Of a DNA stretch of 64,000 nucleotides, positions 8,034 through 15,350 are shown in pieces (position 1 is the stretch's first letter; every line of letters begins with the position of its first letter). A program made the position numbers and the translations under genes. The notes below the pieces were generated by a model. The model did not search any database, was not told where the DNA came from, and worked only from the letters and a program-made list of their open reading frames with translations. The stretch is from the NCBI RefSeq assembly GCF_028737315.1, contig NZ_JAQZAO010000001.1, positions 186,001-250,000 on the forward strand, in the 5' to 3' direction. This DNA comes from Actinomycetospora lemnae (GTDB taxonomy: Bacteria; Actinomycetota; Actinomycetes; Mycobacteriales; Pseudonocardiaceae).

Positions 8034-9106
8034 GATGGCACCCGCAGCAGCACCAGCTCCGAGCAGAACCCCGGTCCCATCGCCAGCATGAGGCCGTGGG
8101 AGCCCGGGCGGGGCGGCCGCGTGGCGAGGGTGTCGGCGAGGACGTGGAGCACCGACGCCGAGGAGAGGTTGCCGATGCGGCGCAGCGAGTCCCACGTGAC
8201 CGCCAGCGCCTCGCGGTCGACGCCGAGCGCGTCCTGCAGCGCCTCGAGCACCTTCGGGCCGCCGGGGTGCGCGACGTACCACCCGACGTCGTCGCGGCTG
8301 AGCCCGTGGTCGGCGAGGAAGCGGCGGACGTCGTCGCCGAGGAAGTGGCGCACGACGTCGGGGACCGCGCCGTCGAGCACGATCTTCAGCCCGCCCGCGC
8401 CGACGTCCCAGCCCATCGTGCGCTCGGAGTCGGGGTAGAGCCGGCTGCGCGTGGCCACGACCTCCGGCTGCACGCGGCGGTCGTCGAGCAGCGGCGCCGC
8501 CCGCTGCGACCCCGCCGCGACGACCGCGGCCGCGCCGTCGCCGAACAGCCCGCTCGCCACGAGGTTCGGCATCGAGACGTCGTCGCGCTGCAGCGTCAGC
8601 GAGCACAGCTCGACGCCGACCAGCACCGCGACCGCGTCGGGGCGGCCGGCGAGGAAGTCGCGCAGGCGGGCGACGCCGGCGGCCCCGGCGACGCAGCCGA
8701 GGCCCACGATCGGCACGCGCACGACGTCGTCGCGCATCCCGATCTGCGCGGCGATGCGCGCGTCGAGCGAGGGGACGGCGAGCCCGGTGACGGTCGCGGA
8801 GACGACGATGTCGACGTCGGACGGCGCGAGGTCGACGGCCTTGAGCGCGTCGACGACCGCCCGCGCCCCGAGGTCCACGCCCGCGGCGATGAACGCGTCG
8901 TTGGCCTCCCCGAAGTCGCGCAGCCGGCCGTAGCGCTCCAGCGGCAGCGCGGTGTGGCGGGTCTCGACGCCGGCGTTGCGGTGCAGCCGGTCGAGGACGC
9001 TCCGGTTCACCGCGCCGCGCAGCATCGCCCCGGCGAAGGCCTCGGTGATCTCCTCCTGCCGGTACCGGTGGTCGGGCAGGGCGCCGCGGACGCTCAGGAC
9101 GCGCAT
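8030..9106 (-). CDS. Type III polyketide synthase
   Basis: A 358-residue chalcone-synthase-fold enzyme. The catalytic triad is complete: Cys138 in GLGCVAGAAG, His280 in YVAHPGGPKV and Asn313 in IGNLSSASVL. Such homodimers extend an acyl-CoA starter with malonyl-CoA and cyclise it to alkylresorcinols, alkylpyrones or naphthols. Partners (methyltransferase and flavoprotein downstream, prenyltransferase upstream) fit phenolic-lipid synthesis of the Bps/Srs type better than tetrahydroxynaphthalene synthesis. ATG 9106 lies 13 bases inside the end of the upstream flavoprotein gene, and its stop overlaps the methyltransferase start, so the operon is translationally coupled throughout. Confidence 0.92.
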   Translation of the reverse strand: MRVLSVRGALPDHRYRQEEITEAFAGAMLRGAVNRSVLDRLHRNAGVETRHTALPLERYGRLRDFGEANDAFIAAGVDLGARAVVDALKAVDLAPSDVDIVVSATVTGLAVPSLDARIAAQIGMRDDVVRVPIVGLGCVAGAAGVARLRDFLAGRPDAVAVLVGVELCSLTLQRDDVSMPNLVASGLFGDGAAAVVAAGSQRAAPLLDDRRVQPEVVATRSRLYPDSERTMGWDVGAGGLKIVLDGAVPDVVRHFLGDDVRRFLADHGLSRDDVGWYVAHPGGPKVLEALQDALGVDREALAVTWDSLRRIGNLSSASVLHVLADTLATRPPRPGSHGLMLAMGPGFCSELVLLRVPS

Positions 9107-10263
9107 GGTCGTCTCATCTCTGCGAGGGAGGGCAGCAGTGCGGTCGCCAGGCCGCGGGCGACGGCCGGGGTGATCCGGCCGCGGGCGAGCCCGAGCTCGA
9201 CGAGGTCGTCGAACACCCGCTGGTCGCCGGCCGCGGCGCGCAGCCCCGCGTCGAGCACCGGGCCGGTGCGGCTGAGCACCCCGGCCGCCGCGGTGTGGCG
9301 CAGGTGCGGGAAGAGGTGCGCGCGGGCCGCGCGGGCGTAGCGCCGCCCCGCCGTCGCCGGCCGGCCGTCGGCCAGCGCCCGCGCGGCCGCCCGGCCGGCG
9401 GCGATGCCCGTCGCGACCGCGTAGTAGATGCCCTCGCCGGTCATCGGGTTGACGAGACCCGCCGCGTCGCCGACGAGCAGCACCCGGCCGTCCGGCGGGC
9501 GCCAGCGCGGCCCCGAGAGCGGCAGGTGGTGCCCGCGCCAGTCGCCGGCGTCGCGGGTGCTGCCGGGCAGCAGGTCCTCGAGGTGCCCGACGAGGTCGGC
9601 CTTGCCGGGCGCGGGGCCGTCGCCGAGCACCTCCCCGTACCCCACGTTGGCGAACCCGTCGCCGCGGTCGAACGACCACGCGTACGACGGCTGCCGCAGC
9701 GTCCCGAACGCGATGACCTGCGCGCCCTCCCGGCCCGCGGTCACCGGCGCGTACCCGCGCAGGGCGAGCGCCGTCGTGCCCGGCGCCCACCCGAGCCGGC
9801 GTCGCAGCACCGAGCGCGCCCCGTCCGCGCCGACGACGAGGGGCGCGCTCACGGCGTCGTCGAGGACGACGTCGGTGCCGATCGCGACGTCGCGGACACG
9901 GTGGCGCACCAGCTGCGCGCCCGCCGCCTGGGCGGCCTCGACGAGGCGGGCGTCGAGGACCCGGCGCGGCACGACGTACGACGGGCGCGCCATGGTCCGC
10001 TCGGCGCCCCGCCCGCCGCGGTCGAGGCGCAGGCGCGCGACGGGCACGCGGTCGTCGAGCAGGCCTGTGACGCCGACGTCGGCGAGCCGGTCGAGCACGT
10101 GCGGGGCGACCCCGTCGCCGCAGGCCTTGTCGCGGGGGAAGTCGGCGCGGTCGAGCAGGGCCACCCGCAGCCCCGGCTCGGCGTGCAGCGCGCCGAGCGC
10201 CGCGGCCGTGCCGGCGGGCCCGGCCCCGACGACGGCCAGGTCGTGGTGCTGGAGGAGCGGCAT
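9094..10263 (-). CDS. Geranylgeranyl reductase family flavoprotein
   Basis: A 389-residue FAD enzyme with N-terminal GAGPAG (13-18), DKACGDGV, and GDAAGLVNPMTGEG near residue 280. These are the standard motifs of the geranylgeranyl reductase family, which reduces double bonds in prenyl chains using NADPH or ferredoxin. It is a paralogue of the second flavoprotein in the operon (6476-7516). Being next to the UbiA prenyltransferase it probably saturates the prenyl group transferred by it, while the other paralogue hydroxylates. ATG 10263 overlaps the UbiA stop by one base (TGATG). Confidence 0.85.
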   Translation of the reverse strand: MPLLQHHDLAVVGAGPAGTAAALGALHAEPGLRVALLDRADFPRDKACGDGVAPHVLDRLADVGVTGLLDDRVPVARLRLDRGGRGAERTMARPSYVVPRRVLDARLVEAAQAAGAQLVRHRVRDVAIGTDVVLDDAVSAPLVVGADGARSVLRRRLGWAPGTTALALRGYAPVTAGREGAQVIAFGTLRQPSYAWSFDRGDGFANVGYGEVLGDGPAPGKADLVGHLEDLLPGSTRDAGDWRGHHLPLSGPRWRPPDGRVLLVGDAAGLVNPMTGEGIYYAVATGIAAGRAAARALADGRPATAGRRYARAARAHLFPHLRHTAAAGVLSRTGPVLDAGLRAAAGDQRVFDDLVELGLARGRITPAVARGLATALLPSLAEMRRPCAS

Positions 10264-11105
10264 CAGCCGGCGGCCACGAGCAGCACGACGTCGAGCAGCG
10301 CGATCGCCAGGGCCGCACGGAAGGGTCCGCGGCCGCGGCCGAGGACGGCCACCGTCGCCAGCGCGACCACTACGAGGAGCACCAGCCACACCCACGCCGC
10401 GGGTCGCCCGGGGGGCCCGAGGGCCGCGAGCACCGACGCGGCGACGAGCAGCGCGGCGGCCAGCGGGCGCGCGACCGGCTCCCCGACCCGGTGCGGCAGC
10501 CCGCGCACACCGGTGCGCAGGTCGTCGGCGAGGTCGGGCAGCGCGTTCACGACGTGCGCGCCGACCCCGAGCGCGGCTCCGGCCGCGACCATCCACCACG
10601 GCGGCCACGCGGGGACGTCGGCGGCGAGGCTGGCGACGGCCGGCAGCGTCCCGAACGTGACGGCGTACGGGAGCCACGACAGCGCCGTGCGCTTGAGCCC
10701 CAGGTTGTAGGCCTGGCCCGACGCGATGCCGAGCACGAGGTGGACGAGGCCGCTGCGCCAGCCGAGGGCCAGCGACAGCACGACGCACGCGAGCGCGGCC
10801 ACGGCGAGCGCGGTCCCGACAGCGCGGGGGGTCGTCCGCCCCGTCGTCAGGGGCTTGTCCGCGCGGCCGACGGCACGGTCGCGCGGGAGGTCGAGGAGGT
10901 CGTTGGCCCAGCCGAGGGTGAGGTGCCCGGTGAGCACGGCGCCGGTGACGACCACGGCGGTCCCGATCGGGAGGCCGGCGTCCACGGCCAGCAGCGCGGC
11001 GACCGTCGCCACCGCGACCGCGGGGCCCGGGTGGGCGGCGGCGACCAGCCCGGCCGCGGAGGGCCGGGTGACGACGGACGGGGTGCCGGCACCGGCGACG
11101 TGCAT
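10263..11105 (-). CDS. UbiA family prenyltransferase
   Basis: A 280-residue polytopic membrane enzyme that transfers an isoprenoid diphosphate to an aromatic or other acceptor. The first Asp-rich motif is NDLLDLPRD (68-76) followed by RAVGRADKPLTTGR, and the second is DLADD (190-194) after NALP; both are expected for UbiA. About eight hydrophobic helices surround them. ATG 11105 has a good ribosome site (GGGGAGG). It is the first gene of the operon that continues with a prenyl reductase, type III polyketide synthase, methyltransferase and flavoprotein, so the acceptor is probably the aromatic polyketide. The chain length of the donor cannot be read from the sequence. Confidence 0.88.
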   Translation of the reverse strand: MHVAGAGTPSVVTRPSAAGLVAAAHPGPAVAVATVAALLAVDAGLPIGTAVVVTGAVLTGHLTLGWANDLLDLPRDRAVGRADKPLTTGRTTPRAVGTALAVAALACVVLSLALGWRSGLVHLVLGIASGQAYNLGLKRTALSWLPYAVTFGTLPAVASLAADVPAWPPWWMVAAGAALGVGAHVVNALPDLADDLRTGVRGLPHRVGEPVARPLAAALLVAASVLAALGPPGRPAAWVWLVLLVVVALATVAVLGRGRGPFRAALAIALLDVVLLVAAG

Positions 11106-11390
11106 GCTGCCTCCCCGACTGCCGCCCACGATCCGGAACCCGGGAGGTGTCCCCGCCCCTCCGACCTCCCACACGCGCGGGTGCTCGCCCGGGCAGGGTG
11201 GGTAGCCCCCCGGGATCGGTTGACCGTCCAGCCGCCGCGCGAGGGGCGGGAGGTCGACCCGGATGGCACAGGTGGGCTGGGAGCGGGCGGTCACGGCCGT
11301 CCTGGAACGGGCCGGTCGCGCGGTGATGGCGCTGGTCGACGGCGAGGACGAGGACCGGCGCGCGGTCCGGTCCGCGAGCTCGGGGCCGGT

Positions 11391-11582
11391 GTGCGGTTCA
11401 CCAGCATCGACAGCCGCCAGGACGCCGCCGTGCCCTGGCAGGCCAGCGCCGACCCGCACGCCGACAACGTCGAGGTCGGCGCCGGGCACCTCGCGCTGCT
11501 GACCCACCCCGACGCCGTGCGCGCCGTCGCGGCCGCCCTCGAACCAACCGAGGAGGCCGCGGGGACCGTCACGGCGGCCTGA
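11391..11582 (+). pseudogene. C-terminal fragment of an alpha/beta hydrolase
   Basis: A 63-codon frame (RFTSIDSRQDAAVPWQASAD, then VEVGAGHLALLTHPDAVRAV) looks like the C-terminal part of a lipase/esterase: S.R.D..VPW carrying the acid residue and GH carrying the catalytic His. The nucleophile-elbow half is absent upstream; the 285 bases back to the divergent operon contain only a weak frame beginning MAQVGWERAVTAV (11263). I read this as a truncated relic inside the 640-base gap between the polyketide operon and the monooxygenase gene, where I see no intact gene. Confidence 0.5.
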
Positions 11583-11639
11583 CCGACGTCGTGGACCGAT
11601 CCGGCTCAGCCGTCCGGCGGTCGAGGATCCGGCTCCTCT

Positions 11640-11659
11640 GCGTCACCATGTGGTGACGC
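11640..11659. promoter_or_regulatory. 20-bp perfect inverted repeat, likely operator
   Basis: GCGTCACCATGTGGTGACGC has 9-bp arms around TG. It lies 85 bases before the ATG of the Baeyer-Villiger monooxygenase gene, a suitable place for a repressor or activator site. It lacks a following T-run and precedes a gene, so an operator is likelier than a terminator. No regulator gene is adjacent. Confidence 0.6.
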
Positions 11660-11744
11660 TCGCCACACACCGGTCATCGGGGGCCGGTGACCGCGGACGG
11701 GCGCCGACGGCGTCCGTGTGGGACGCCGGACGAGGAGGACACCG

Positions 11745-13403
11745 ATGTCCGACGCCGAGTCGACCGACCGCAGCGACCACCGCAGCGACCTCGATGCCCT
11801 CGTCATCGGGGCCGGCTTCTCCGGGCTCTACATGCTCCACCGCCTGCGCGACTCCCTCGGCCTGTCGGCGCTGGTGCTCGAGGCCGCCGACGACGTGGGC
11901 GGCACCTGGTACTGGAACCGGTACCCGGGCGCGCGGTGCGACTCGGAGAGCTACTTCTACAGCTTCTCCGACCGGCTCTCCCCGGACCTCCTCGAGGAGT
12001 GGACCTGGAGCGAGCGCTTCGCCGGCCAGCCGGAGATCCTGCGCTACCTGCAGACCGTCGCCGACCGCTTCGACCTGCGCCGCGACATCCGTTTCGGCAC
12101 CACCGTCACCTCCGCGTCGTGGGACGACGACGCCGGGCACTGGACGGTCGGGACCGCGGGCGGGGAGCGCGTCACCGCGCGCTTCCTCGTCACGGCCGTC
12201 GGCTGCCTGTCGACGACGAACCTGCCCGACTTCCCGGGCCGCGACGGCTTCCGGGGCGCCTCGTACCACACTGGGCTCTGGCCGCACGAGGGCGTGGACT
12301 TCACCGGACAGCGCGTCGCCGTCATCGGCACCGGCGCCACCGGCGTCCAGCTCATCCCCGAGGTCGCCGAGGAGGCCGCGCACGTCACCGTCTTCCAGCG
12401 CACGCCGAACTACGACATCGCCGGCGGCAACCACCCGGTCACTCCGGAGTTCGACCGCAAGATCAAGGACGACTACCCGACGATCTGGGCGCGGACCCGC
12501 GAGACGGCCTTCGGCTTCCCGTACGACGTCGCCGAGCGCACCGCCCTCTCCGTCCCCGACGACGAGCGCCAGGCGATCTTCGAGGAGGCGTGGGCGCAGG
12601 GCGGCTTCCGGCTCGGCACGACGTTCAACGACCTCCTCCTCGACGAGGACGCCAACGAGACGGCCGCCGAGTTCCTGCGCAACAAGATCCGGGAGCGGGT
12701 GCACGACCCCGAGATCGCCGAGATGCTCGCGCCGAAGGACCACCCGTTCTTCACCAAGCGCCCGCCGCTGGAGAACGGCTACTACGAGACCTACAACCGG
12801 GAGAACGTCACGCTGGTCGACGTCCGCCGCTCGCCGATCGAGGCCATCACGCCGACGGGGGTGCGCACCGCGGACGGCGAGTACGAGGTCGACAGCATCG
12901 TCTACGCCACCGGCTTCGACGCCATGACCGGCACGCTCTACAAGCTGGGCATCACCGGGCGCGGCGGGCTCTCGCTCGCCGACAAGTGGGCAGAGGGCCC
13001 GCGGACCTACCTCGGGATCGCCACCCACGACTTCCCGAACCTCTTCATGATCACCGGCCCGCAGAGCCCGTCGGTGCTGTCGAACATGCCGGTCTCGATC
13101 GAGCAGCACGTCGACTGGGTCGCCGACTGCCTGCGCCACCTGCACGAGCAGGGCGTGGAGCGGATCGAGCCGACCGTCGAGGCCGAGGACGGCTGGGTCG
13201 CCCACCACGACGAGGTCACCGCGATGACGCTCCTGCCGCGCGCGAACTCGTGGTGGGTCGGGGCCAACATCCCCGGCAAGCACCGCAGCCTCTACCCCTA
13301 CGTCGGCGGGGTCGGCGTCTACCGCGGCATCTGTGACGACGTCGCCGCGAAGGGCTACGAGGGCTTCGAGCTCAGCCGGACCGGGGTGACCGCGCCCGCC
13401 TGA
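11745..13403 (+). CDS. Baeyer-Villiger flavin monooxygenase
   Basis: A 552-residue class B flavoprotein monooxygenase. It has an FAD Rossmann motif GAGFSG (22-27), a complete Baeyer-Villiger fingerprint FRGASYHTGLWP (169-180) and an NADPH Rossmann motif GTGATG (195-200). Length and the late segments (THDFPNLFMITGPQSP) match the cyclohexanone/cyclopentanone/phenylacetone monooxygenase group, which inserts oxygen next to a carbonyl using NADPH. ATG 11745 follows CGAGGAGGAC. It stands alone, with a palindrome upstream, so the physiological ketone is unknown. A divergent paralogue that has lost the fingerprint histidine lies at 31277-32749. Confidence 0.93.
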   Translation: MSDAESTDRSDHRSDLDALVIGAGFSGLYMLHRLRDSLGLSALVLEAADDVGGTWYWNRYPGARCDSESYFYSFSDRLSPDLLEEWTWSERFAGQPEILRYLQTVADRFDLRRDIRFGTTVTSASWDDDAGHWTVGTAGGERVTARFLVTAVGCLSTTNLPDFPGRDGFRGASYHTGLWPHEGVDFTGQRVAVIGTGATGVQLIPEVAEEAAHVTVFQRTPNYDIAGGNHPVTPEFDRKIKDDYPTIWARTRETAFGFPYDVAERTALSVPDDERQAIFEEAWAQGGFRLGTTFNDLLLDEDANETAAEFLRNKIRERVHDPEIAEMLAPKDHPFFTKRPPLENGYYETYNRENVTLVDVRRSPIEAITPTGVRTADGEYEVDSIVYATGFDAMTGTLYKLGITGRGGLSLADKWAEGPRTYLGIATHDFPNLFMITGPQSPSVLSNMPVSIEQHVDWVADCLRHLHEQGVERIEPTVEAEDGWVAHHDEVTAMTLLPRANSWWVGANIPGKHRSLYPYVGGVGVYRGICDDVAAKGYEGFELSRTGVTAPA

Positions 13404-13454
13404 CGCCCCGCCGGACGCTGGTGACCGCCCCGCCGCTCGGGGAGGCTGGGCCGC

Positions 13455-15347
13455 GTGGCCGCCGAGCTGGGTCCCTACCGTCTCGGCCGGCTGCTGGGCA
13501 GGGGCGGGATGGGCGAGGTGTTCCACGCGTGGGACACCCGGCGCGCGCGCTGGGTTGCCCTCAAGCTCCTCCACCCCCGGTTCGGAGCCGACGAGGCCTA
13601 CCGGCAGCGGTTCCGCCGCGAGGCCGAGGCGGCCGCCGAGCTGCGGGAGCCACACGTGGTGCCCGTGCACGACTACGGCGAGATCGACGGCCAGCTCTAC
13701 CTCGACATGCGGCTCATCGACGGCACCGACCTCGCCACGCTGCTCCGGTCGGGGCCCCTCGAGCCCCGGCGGGCGGTCGGGCTGATCACCCAGGTCGCGG
13801 CCGCGCTCGACGCGGCCCACGCCGCGGGGCTGGTGCACCGCGACGTCAAGCCGTCGAACGTCCTCGTGGGCCCGGACGACTTCGCCCACCTCACGGACTT
13901 CGGCATCGCCCGCCCCGCGGGGTCGATGAGCGTCGCCGAGAACGGCATGGTGATCGGCACGCTCGCCTACATGGCGCCCGAGCGGCTGCGCGCCGAGCCC
14001 GCGGACGCCCGGTCCGACGTGTACGCGCTCGCCTGCGTCCTCCACGCGTGCCTCACCGGGACGGCACCGTTCGGCGAGGGCGACTCGTCGGCGCTGGTCG
14101 GGGCGCACCTCTACCTCTCGCCGCCCGTCCTGCCCGACGACGTCCCCGCCGCGCTGGGCGAGGTGGTCGCGCGCGGCATGGCCAAGGACCCCGCAGCCCG
14201 CTACCCGCGCGCCGGGGCGCTGGCCGCGGACGCGGCGGCGGCCCTGCGGCGCCGGCCGACCGCCCCGCTGGACCCACCGGAGCCGGAACCGGAGCCGACG
14301 GAGCCGGAGCCGGCCGATCGCCTCGCCGTGCCGCGCCGCTGGTCGATGCCGGCGCCCTGGCCCCTGCCGACGTGGTTCCGTCGCGCGCTGGTCGTCGCGC
14401 TCGTCGCCCTCCTGGTCGTCGTGGGTGTCTCCGCCGTGCGCCGCTACACCGGGACCGGGATCTCCATCGGGGTCGGCCCGGTCGCCGTGGCCTTCACCGC
14501 GAGCGGGGCCGAGGCCGTCATCGCCAACGCGGGCAGCCGGACGGTCTCGGTGCTCGACGTCCGCGGGCGCACCGTCGTCACGGAGATCCTGCTCGGCGCG
14601 GGCCGCACCGTCGGCGCCGTCCCCGACGCGGCCGGGGAGCAGCTCTTCGTGACCACCACCCAGCGGGCGGGCGACGAGCTCGTCGTGGTCGACCTGCGGC
14701 GATCGGCCGTCGCAGCCACCATCCCGCTGCCCGAGCCGACGGTGGGGGCACCGGTCGTCGACGCGCGCCGGACGACCGTGTTCGTGCCGGTCCGCAGCGG
14801 CGTCGTGGTCGTCGACCTGGCGACCGGGCGGGTCACGGGCCGGCTCGACCGCGGAGCGACCGGCCTCGCCCCGAGCGCCGACGGCACCCGGCTCCTGGGC
14901 GTCGACGACCGCCGGTCCACCGCGGACGTCGTCGACGTCCGGACCGGTGCCCCCGCGCGGTCGATCCGGCTCGGCGCGCCCGCCCACCTCGCCGTCGCCG
15001 CACCGGACGGCGAGGTCGTCTACCTCGGCAGCGCCGACCCGCGGCACGCCCTGACCGTCGTCGACCCCGACCGCGCCACCCCGATCGACGAGGTGGCGTT
15101 GCCCGGGCCGGTGACGGGGCTGGCCGTCTCCCGCGACGGTGACCGCGTGTTCGCCACACTGGCCACGGACCCGCCGGTGCTCGCCGCCGTCGACACCGCG
15201 ACGGAGGCGGTCACCGCCGGCTGGTTCGTGGAGGAGTTCGCGGACAGCGTCGCCCTCGCGGTCTCCCCGGACGGCACCGAGGTCTGGATCGCCAACACCG
15301 ACCTGGGCACGCTCACCATCGACGACGTCTCCCGCCCGCCGTCCTAG
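13455..15347 (+). CDS. Receptor Ser/Thr protein kinase with beta-propeller sensor
   Basis: A 630-residue PknB-type kinase. The catalytic domain (about 8-268) has the Gly loop GRGGMG, Lys37 in [14 protein letters not shown] with Asp130, DFG at 148-150 and APE. An EPEP-rich juxtamembrane linker leads to one transmembrane helix (about 310-328). The outer part (335-630) is made of repeated blades ([37 protein letters not shown]) resembling YncE-like beta-propellers, which may sense cell-wall or extracellular ligands. GTG 13455 has GGGGAGG upstream. It stands alone and converges on dhaM with a three-base gap. Substrates are unknown. Confidence 0.9.
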   Translation: MAAELGPYRLGRLLGRGGMGEVFHAWDTRRARWVALKLLHPRFGADEAYRQRFRREAEAAAELREPHVVPVHDYGEIDGQLYLDMRLIDGTDLATLLRSGPLEPRRAVGLITQVAAALDAAHAAGLVHRDVKPSNVLVGPDDFAHLTDFGIARPAGSMSVAENGMVIGTLAYMAPERLRAEPADARSDVYALACVLHACLTGTAPFGEGDSSALVGAHLYLSPPVLPDDVPAALGEVVARGMAKDPAARYPRAGALAADAAAALRRRPTAPLDPPEPEPEPTEPEPADRLAVPRRWSMPAPWPLPTWFRRALVVALVALLVVVGVSAVRRYTGTGISIGVGPVAVAFTASGAEAVIANAGSRTVSVLDVRGRTVVTEILLGAGRTVGAVPDAAGEQLFVTTTQRAGDELVVVDLRRSAVAATIPLPEPTVGAPVVDARRTTVFVPVRSGVVVVDLATGRVTGRLDRGATGLAPSADGTRLLGVDDRRSTADVVDVRTGAPARSIRLGAPAHLAVAAPDGEVVYLGSADPRHALTVVDPDRATPIDEVALPGPVTGLAVSRDGDRVFATLATDPPVLAAVDTATEAVTAGWFVEEFADSVALAVSPDGTEVWIANTDLGTLTIDDVSRPPS

Positions 15348-15350
15348 CGG

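Noticed and set aside
11643-15047. A very long open frame on the minus strand (over 1100 codons) across the monooxygenase and kinase genes
   Set aside because: It is the antisense shadow of two well-supported plus-strand genes; its product is a His/Arg/Val/Gly/Asp-rich low-complexity protein without domains.
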